Positions 48,184-53,393 of a stretch of 53,393 nucleotides of DNA are shown here, piece by piece (position 1 is the stretch's first letter; the number at the start of each line of letters is the position of its first letter). Source of the DNA: Salinimonas chungwhensis DSM 16280 (GTDB lineage: Bacteria; Pseudomonadota; Gammaproteobacteria; Enterobacterales; Alteromonadaceae). The stretch lies in the NCBI RefSeq assembly GCF_000378185.1, contig NZ_KB899394.1, positions 1 to 53,393 of the forward strand. The letters are read 5' to 3'. The translations under genes and the position numbers were made by a program. The notes under the pieces are model-generated. The model was not told where the DNA came from. It did no database searches and was given only the letters and a program-made list of their open reading frames with translations.

Positions 48184-51100
48184 ATGCCCACCTGCAATAT
48201 TTTTGTATCCTCGCCAGGGGACGTGGTGCTCGAACGTGCGCTGACAGCGCGGGTCGTTGAGCGGCTGCGAAAAATATTTGGTCACCGCAGCGAACTCGAT
48301 GTAACGCTATGGGAAGAGCAGCCACTGGAGGCCAGAGAGTCATTCCAACCTCAACTCCCCGACCCTGCCACGGCTGATTTGTTTATTCTTATTTTATGGC
48401 AACGAATGGGGACTTTACTGCCTGACTCCGCCATTCCCGCGCCATTTGAAGGCCCGTTAACCGGCACAGAATACGAATTTGTCGTTGCCCGCAAGGCGCA
48501 ACAGACTACCGGTAAACCTGCCATGATGGTTTATCGCCGTACAGACCGGGCCGGCGAAAAAGCAACGAGCGTTAATGCATTTTTTAAGCAACATTTTACC
48601 GACGGTCAGCAACGCTTTAGTAAGGCATATCATCAGTATAAAACCATAGGTGAATTCGAATTTTTACTCGAGAAGCATTTACACCGCTGGCTCGATAATG
48701 TCCTTCCCACGCCCAGCGAAACAGAAATGATAAATGAGCGGGCCTGGTATAGCGGCAATCCATTTCAGGGGCTGAAAGCCTTTCGATTTGAGCATGCTAA
48801 TGTATTTTGCGGACGCGATGACGCCATCGCAGAAGCGCTGGAAAAACTGAAATATAAAGCAGCAATGCATCAGCCGTTTCTGTTAATTGTGGGCATGAGT
48901 GGGTCGGGAAAATCAAGTCTGGCCCGGGCCGGAATTTTACCGGCACTTTATAATCCAGACCTGTTACCAGGTGGCGGACCAATTCTTCGCGGGGTGATGC
49001 GTCCGGCCGATATTGAAGGCGATCCGTTTCGGGCTTTAGTGTCAGCGTTAGCCGCCAATAGCGCGCAACAGCTTGTGCCCATCGATCAGATAAATGCTAC
49101 AGCGAAGCGGGCCCGGGACGACAAAGACGCCTTCATCGCTCAAATCCGTGAATCCTTGCATGCACAACCACCAGCGTCCACGCTGGTTATTCTGATTGAT
49201 CAGCTGGAAGAGCTTTACACGTCAGCGGCAATTTCCGATGTTCAGCAAAAACGCTTTGCAGAACTTATCGCCGCGCTGGTCGAAAAACTGGATATTTTTG
49301 TTATTGCAACATTGCGCAGTGACTGCTATCACCATCTTTGCGCAACACCTGATTTTCTTCGCCTTAAGCAGCATGGTGGCCAGTACGATTTATCTCCGCC
49401 AGCGCTGTATAACATTCGTCAGATGATTACCGTTCCGGCCAACGCTGCGCATTTGCACTTTGAAGAAGGAGAAAAAGGTCAGCCTCCTCTGGATGAAGTC
49501 ATTGCCGATCGTGCCGCACAGTCTCCCGAGAGCTTGCCCCTGCTTGAGTTTACCCTTACCCAGCTCTACGACATGCGGACACCCAGTGGCATGTTAACGT
49601 TTGAACATTACGCGCTGCTTGGCGGCATTGAAGGCGCGATAGCCAGTCATGCTGAGGCCGTATTCAAACGCCTGAGCAAAAGGGTGCAAAAACGCTTTTC
49701 TCATGTTTTCAACCAGCTGACCAGCTGCGACCAAAACGGACGTTATTTAAGAAAATGGGCCATCCGATCCCAGCTTCAATGCGACCCAACCGCTCGTCAG
49801 CTAGTGGATGCTTTCTTACAAGCCAGATTGCTGGTAAGCGAACGTAACCCCGATGGGATAGAGATTGTCACCCTGGCCCATGAATCACTATACATTCACT
49901 GGCCAAGACTGGTGAGCTGGCTGCAGATAAACCGGTGGTTACTGAATGTGCGCAATCAGATGTCCGATCAGGTCGAGCGCTGGCTAAAGGCAAACCGCGA
50001 TCCTGCCCTGCTTCTTAACGCCGGTAAGCCGCTTGATGACAGCAAGGCGCTACTTAGCAGTGAACTGACCCTGACCGATGAACTGGCTGACTTTGTAAAA
50101 GCCTCTGAGCGTCGCGCCCGACGTGCTCAGGGTCTTCGCTATGGGGCAATAGGCGCGCTTATTGCCACGACCTTATATGCCACAAGCGCGTCATTCTCGG
50201 CCCGGCAAAGTCAGCAATCGGCCGAGCGCAGTCTGGCCAAGAGTCAGGATCTTATCGAGTTTTTAATTGGTGATCTACATTCAGAGCTGGAGAAACTGGG
50301 CCGGCTGGATGTAATGCAATCGGTTGGCGAGAAAGCCTTGACTTATTTTGTTGAACTTAATGATACAGAAACCAGCGATGCAAGTTTGTTAAACAGAACC
50401 AAAGCCCTGTATCAGATTGGCAGCGTATACATGGATATTGCTCAGTACGACAAAGCAACCCAGGCATTTGAGCAAAGTCTTGTTCAGGCCCGAAAGCTGA
50501 CCACACAATCACCGAACGAATTTGATTATATTTACGAACAGGCCCAGGCCGAGTTCTGGTTAGGTTATGCAAACTGGGTAGCCAATGACTTAGATAAGGC
50601 AGAACATCAATTTCTGGCTTACCGCAATGCCGCGCTCAGGCTAAAGGAGCTCGCTCCCTCGCGCGCCACGGCCATGATGGAGGTAGCCTATGCAAACTCA
50701 AACCTGGGCACGCTGGCTGATAGTCGCGGCAATATTGATGACGCTATCGCGTATTTTCTAAAAGCTGCTGAAGTAACCATGCAGGTCGTCTCGATGGCGC
50801 CGGATAATCTTGATGCTATTGCAACCTTGGCCGACGTATATTCCTGGCTTGGTTCTGCCCATCAAAAGCAACTTAAACTGATGCAGGCGCTCAGTTTTTA
50901 TCGCAGCGAAAAGCAACTTTTTGAACAAATCGCCCGTTTGGAAAAAAGTTATCGCGCCCGCGTCAATGTTGTGCTGGCCAACAACCGCCTGGCAAAAGTC
51001 GAAGTTTACAGTGGCAATCTCGAAAATGCCGTTGCAATTTACCAGGCACAAAAAAGAACGGTAGAAGAACTGGTCCGTCACGACCAGGAAAATACACGGT

Positions 51101-51591
51101 GGAAGGAAATTTTAGCCTCCATTCACGCTTATCTGGGCGAAGTGTATTTGCTGGGTAACCAATTCCCCCTTGCCGAACAAAGTTTCGAGAACAGCTTTAA
51201 CGTCGATGCCCGGCTTCCTGACCAGGGTGGAAACTACTGGACAGAAACTTACTATCATCGTCATTACTGGTATTGGCGCTTATTAAAGGCGCAGGGCAAA
51301 CATAACAAAGCGCAGTCTTTTGAAAAAACACTGTTGTCAGCTGACCTCCCGGCGGCCAGGCTCTGGCGCTTTCGGGTTGCCAGCTTTCTTAAACTACCGG
51401 ACATCGAGGTGCCTGCCAATTTACTGGGCCCGGGAGCATTAATCGCGCTACTTGAAAAAGCCTTAGCTGAGCAGGATCACGAAAAACTGGAGGAATTAGT
51501 TTCAAAAACACCGGATCTTATCTGGCAGTATCCGGAACTTGCTGCGCTACAAACGGATATCCAAACCGCGCTGGCGCTAAACTCACTATGA
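48184..51591 (+). CDS. STAND NTPase with DUF4062/TIR-like N-terminus, one membrane helix and C-terminal TPRs
   Basis: A 1135-aa protein. Residues ~4-165 resemble DUF4062, a TIR-like domain (NIFVSSPGDVVLERAL). Residues ~195-620 form a STAND ATPase of the nSTAND1 type: NPFQGLKAFRFEHANVFCGR, Walker A VGMSGSGKSSL (~235-245), Walker B LVILIDQLEELY (~332-343) and a winged-helix part. A single hydrophobic segment lies at ~650-670 and TPR-like helical repeats fill ~720-1060. STAND proteins oligomerise on sensing a ligand through their repeats. With the ATPase in the cytoplasm, one helix would put the TPRs in the periplasm. I prefer the ATG at 48184; a TTG at 48169 adds five residues. Two small paralogs follow closely. 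Confidence 0.9.
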   Translation: MPTCNIFVSSPGDVVLERALTARVVERLRKIFGHRSELDVTLWEEQPLEARESFQPQLPDPATADLFILILWQRMGTLLPDSAIPAPFEGPLTGTEYEFVVARKAQQTTGKPAMMVYRRTDRAGEKATSVNAFFKQHFTDGQQRFSKAYHQYKTIGEFEFLLEKHLHRWLDNVLPTPSETEMINERAWYSGNPFQGLKAFRFEHANVFCGRDDAIAEALEKLKYKAAMHQPFLLIVGMSGSGKSSLARAGILPALYNPDLLPGGGPILRGVMRPADIEGDPFRALVSALAANSAQQLVPIDQINATAKRARDDKDAFIAQIRESLHAQPPASTLVILIDQLEELYTSAAISDVQQKRFAELIAALVEKLDIFVIATLRSDCYHHLCATPDFLRLKQHGGQYDLSPPALYNIRQMITVPANAAHLHFEEGEKGQPPLDEVIADRAAQSPESLPLLEFTLTQLYDMRTPSGMLTFEHYALLGGIEGAIASHAEAVFKRLSKRVQKRFSHVFNQLTSCDQNGRYLRKWAIRSQLQCDPTARQLVDAFLQARLLVSERNPDGIEIVTLAHESLYIHWPRLVSWLQINRWLLNVRNQMSDQVERWLKANRDPALLLNAGKPLDDSKALLSSELTLTDELADFVKASERRARRAQGLRYGAIGALIATTLYATSASFSARQSQQSAERSLAKSQDLIEFLIGDLHSELEKLGRLDVMQSVGEKALTYFVELNDTETSDASLLNRTKALYQIGSVYMDIAQYDKATQAFEQSLVQARKLTTQSPNEFDYIYEQAQAEFWLGYANWVANDLDKAEHQFLAYRNAALRLKELAPSRATAMMEVAYANSNLGTLADSRGNIDDAIAYFLKAAEVTMQVVSMAPDNLDAIATLADVYSWLGSAHQKQLKLMQALSFYRSEKQLFEQIARLEKSYRARVNVVLANNRLAKVEVYSGNLENAVAIYQAQKRTVEELVRHDQENTRWKEILASIHAYLGEVYLLGNQFPLAEQSFENSFNVDARLPDQGGNYWTETYYHRHYWYWRLLKAQGKHNKAQSFEKTLLSADLPAARLWRFRVASFLKLPDIEVPANLLGPGALIALLEKALAEQDHEKLEELVSKTPDLIWQYPELAALQTDIQTALALNSL

Positions 51592-51606
51592 CATGGAGAA
51601 AAAACT

Positions 51607-52092
51607 ATGTCAGTCGACGAGCTTACTACCCCAAACAACAGGAACAGTGTTGATGTCACGCTTAAAGCTGAAGATCCCGGGCATCCTGAAATATTGACGT
51701 TATATCAGGGAGATACGCCCATACAGGAAGTTAATTTTCCATCAGATAAGCGCTTTATCCGGTTTACCTTCCCCGATAACTATACAAACTTTGATATTCG
51801 TGTATTTGAGATAAGTGAAAAAGCCAGTAAAACGAAGATTATGACAGCCTATCGGGAGGATCCTTCAGCCGGCCTGCAACTGTTTGCCTCACAATGGGAT
51901 GGGCAGGCTTCAAGCGGTAAAAACAGGCGTGAATTTAAACGTCATCCACCTCAGTCTCAGATGATGGTAATCAGGGATAAGGATACTGATGGTACCGAGG
52001 CCGGTACGTTGCACGACTATATTTTGAAGTTCACCTATAACCGACAAACCTATCTGCTGGACCCTAGCATCAGAAACCGACAGGTTCACTAA
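51607..52092 (+). CDS. Small paralog A: cytoplasmic member of a duplicated pair
   Basis: A 161-aa protein without signal peptide or membrane segment, starting at an ATG with GGAG upstream, only 15 bases after the STAND stop; the two are clearly one operon. Predicted mostly beta strand. It shares about 74 of 147 aligned residues with the next gene product, with strong blocks LTLYQ, DKRFIRFTFP, AGLQLF, LHDYI and a fully conserved YLLDPSIRN near the end. I do not recognise the family. Its lack of a signal peptide contrasts with its paralog, which may be the point of the duplication. Confidence 0.88.
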   Translation: MSVDELTTPNNRNSVDVTLKAEDPGHPEILTLYQGDTPIQEVNFPSDKRFIRFTFPDNYTNFDIRVFEISEKASKTKIMTAYREDPSAGLQLFASQWDGQASSGKNRREFKRHPPQSQMMVIRDKDTDGTEAGTLHDYILKFTYNRQTYLLDPSIRNRQVH

Positions 52093-52151
52093 ATCTCAAC
52101 TACAACAACGACAATTTCCACGGCTGTATTAACCATGTAGAGGAACAACAA

Positions 52152-52673
52152 ATGAAAAATAACTACGTATGGGTCACTCTGGCACTCACAGGAATGCTAT
52201 TGGCTGCAGCAGCAAATGCTAATCCTAATGCTATTGATGTTGAGTTCAGAGCCGATCAGGGAGCACCGGATAATCTCACACTCTATCAGGATGACCAGCC
52301 TATCGATGTTATCGACTTTCCAGAGGACAAAAAATTTATACGTTTTCACTTTCCCGCTGGCTACGCGGATTTTGATCTGAAGGTTTTCGAACAGAACGAA
52401 ATAGCGGAAAAACAGAAGATCATGAATGCCTACGCAACTGACAGTTCAGCGGGCATCGACTCTTTTAATTCATTATGGCGGGGACATGCATCAAGCGCAC
52501 AAAATTCAAGAGAGTTCCAGGTACGAACCGTTGCCCGCAAATTATTAGTTGTGCGCAATAAAAATGTCGATGGAACCCCTGAAGGTGTGCTGCATGATTA
52601 TATTATTCGGTTCACGGTTGGCGACAGAATCTATTTACTAGACCCAAGTATTCGCAACACTCGGGCAAATTGA
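52152..52673 (+). CDS. Small paralog B: secreted member of the pair
   Basis: A 173-aa protein with a clear signal peptide (hydrophobic VWVTLALTGMLLAAAANANP, likely cut after ANA), so it should be periplasmic. The mature part matches paralog A almost end to end at about 50% identity, including LTLYQ, DKKFIRFHFP, SAGID, ASSAQNSREF, LHDYI and YLLDPSIRN. GAGGAA lies upstream of its ATG. It follows paralog A by 59 bases on the same strand. No known domain was recognised. A matched cytoplasmic and periplasmic pair beside a membrane-spanning STAND NTPase suggests ligands, regulators or targets on each side. Confidence 0.88.
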   Translation: MKNNYVWVTLALTGMLLAAAANANPNAIDVEFRADQGAPDNLTLYQDDQPIDVIDFPEDKKFIRFHFPAGYADFDLKVFEQNEIAEKQKIMNAYATDSSAGIDSFNSLWRGHASSAQNSREFQVRTVARKLLVVRNKNVDGTPEGVLHDYIIRFTVGDRIYLLDPSIRNTRAN

Positions 52674-53110
52674 TGATTTGTAATAGCGATTCAGTTATTG
52701 CAACGACCGTCAGCTTTAAGCATTTATCTGTAAAGCGAAATGTAACAGGCTGGCGTTAGTCCTGTGTTGCATCGCCTCCACCCGAATGTGGTTGCGATGT
52801 AAAAGAGCCTGAAAGGTGCGCCTGTCAAAACAATTACGGTGAGTTTGGTAACAGTGTTAGGCATCTATTTCAGTGATTTGTAGAATGATAGTATGCAAAA
52901 CAACGCTGTGGTTATTCTCCAAACATTTTCAGGAGTAAGCCCTAATGGAAATTCTGATTTGGGATAACACGCCCCTCAATGGTTACCATTGAGCCTGAAG
53001 GTCATTCTGTTGACTTTATACCACCGTTTTGTACAAGCTTATGATTGCGTATATCGCACTGTAGACCTGTCACGACAAAGCTCTACATGAGGCTGAGACG
53101 CTACGATGTC
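52674..53110. other. Gene-free region with hairpins
   Basis: No plausible gene on either strand. It holds a bulged hairpin at 52767-52802 (outer stem TTGCATCGC / GCGATGTAA, inner CCAC / GTGG) and a palindrome CTCAATGG-TTA-CCATTGAG at 52975-52993. The first may serve as a terminator-like or processing structure after the STAND operon, though it lacks a T run. Confidence 0.55.
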
Positions 53111-53203
53111 TGGCGGCCAGAGGGAATCACACGCGCCTTCCATGGCGCTTGCCCGGGCAGCTTAAAGCTGCGCAAAACGGCATTCCTGCCATTTTGTCGA
53201 ACC
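53111..53203 (-). repeat. REP-like hairpin array with tRNA-3'-end-like borders, unit A
   Basis: Three hairpins in a row: GCGCC / GGCGC (53133-53148), GCAGCTT / AAGCTGC (53157-53171) and AAAACGGCA / TGCCATTTT (53174-53195). On the minus strand the unit opens with GGTTCGAC and closes with GATTCCCTCTGGCCGCCA, which together read like a tRNA T loop and acceptor end with CCA, split by the hairpins. Only these end parts of a tRNA are present. Confidence 0.6.
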
Positions 53204-53233
53204 AGAGGGTTCACATACCGCTTTTTCCAACAG

Positions 53234-53272
53234 AAATAATAAAGCCCTGTACAAGGCAGGGCTTTATTATTT
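53234..53272. terminator. Strong bidirectional terminator
   Basis: A perfect 16-bp stem: AAATAATAAAGCCCTG (53234-53249) pairs with CAGGGCTTTATTATTT (53257-53272) around a seven-base loop. It is flanked by the hairpin-array units; on the minus strand it lies just beyond the CCA-like end of unit B. Confidence 0.92.
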
Positions 53273-53278
53273 AAATCT

Positions 53279-53382
53279 GGCAGAGAGAGGGATTAATTAA
53301 AAACGCATTCGCGTTTTTGACCCTTCGGGCTTCGCGGACAAGCCGCTCGTTTCAAGTTGCTCTACCGCAACTTGTCGAACCC
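53279..53382 (-). repeat. REP-like hairpin array with tRNA-3'-end-like borders, unit B
   Basis: Three hairpins: AAAAACGC / GCGTTTTT (53299-53318), GGCTT / AAGCC (53328-53344) and CAAGTTGC / GCAACTTG (53353-53374). On the minus strand it begins AGGGTTCGAC and ends TAATCCCTCTCTCTGCCA, again a tRNA T-loop and acceptor pattern interrupted by hairpins. The T-stem bases AGGG and CCCT flank the insertion. It has the same order of parts as unit A although the hairpin sequences differ. The region continues past the window edge. Confidence 0.6.
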
Positions 53383-53393
53383 TGTTACTCGGC

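Noticed and set aside
52741..52894. Possible integron attC site (GTTAGGC core near 52857 and a bulged hairpin)
   Set aside because: No matching RYYYAAC partner core at the proper distance, no integrase gene and no gene cassettes; the hairpin does not have attC geometry.
53045..53239. 64-codon frame on the plus strand at the right end
   Set aside because: It runs through hairpin array unit A and has no ribosome site; its translation follows the repeats.
52674..53393. Looked for an intact tRNA gene at the tRNA-like borders
   Set aside because: Only T-loop and acceptor-like 3' parts are visible; no anticodon or D arm within the window accompanies them.

Overview
The window looks like chromosomal DNA of a marine gammaproteobacterium of the Alteromonadaceae (Alteromonas or a close relative). 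This is inferred from the overall protein character: a large TonB-dependent receptor next to a GH97 glycosidase, class II DAHP synthase, azurin, a RimK-like ATP-grasp protein beside a GNAT-C39 fusion, PqiABC followed by an RND pump, and REP-type transposase sequences. No rRNA, no intact tRNA, no CRISPR array and no phage genes were seen.

Layout. 1-1237: a REP-associated tyrosine transposase running off the left edge, followed by two copies of a ~105-120 bp direct repeat that enclose a decayed copy of part of moaA. 1386-7096: moaA, an OafA-type acyltransferase with an SGNH domain, an Atm1-type ABC exporter and two small conserved genes. 7109-11432 (minus strand): class II DAHP synthase, btuD-btuC overlapping a low-molecular-weight tyrosine phosphatase, and azurin. 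11631-17376: pepE and the biotin locus, bioBFCD divergent from bioA. 17411-22754: small membrane and hypothetical proteins, a GNAT/C39 peptidase plus RimK-like ATP-grasp operon, and a Ca/Na antiporter. 22984-32982: asnS, pqiABC, a two-gene RND efflux system and a GNAT enzyme. 33160-39286: an M3 peptidase lipoprotein, a KtrB-type potassium transporter, a Tat-exported Dabb protein and a yaeQ cluster. 39779-44624: a TonB-dependent receptor broken by a one-base frameshift and a GH97 glycosidase, which together look like a small oligosaccharide-use locus. 44772-45595: an XRE regulator with a DUF2975 membrane protein.

The most unusual part is 45874-52673. A SLOG-like plus SLATT-like membrane protein is divergently placed from a 1135-aa STAND NTPase with an N-terminal DUF4062/TIR-like domain, a single membrane segment and a C-terminal TPR array. 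Directly downstream lie two paralogous ~160-aa proteins about 50% identical to each other, one without and one with a signal peptide. The predicted topology puts the TPR region in the periplasm, so the pair may offer a cytoplasmic and a periplasmic partner to the two faces of the same NTPase. I do not recognise this combination as a named system; a defence or envelope-stress signalling role is inference.

The right end (52674-53393) has no convincing gene but is dense in hairpins. Two hairpin arrays are each bounded by sequence resembling the 3' end of a tRNA split in its T loop, separated by a 16-bp-stem terminator.
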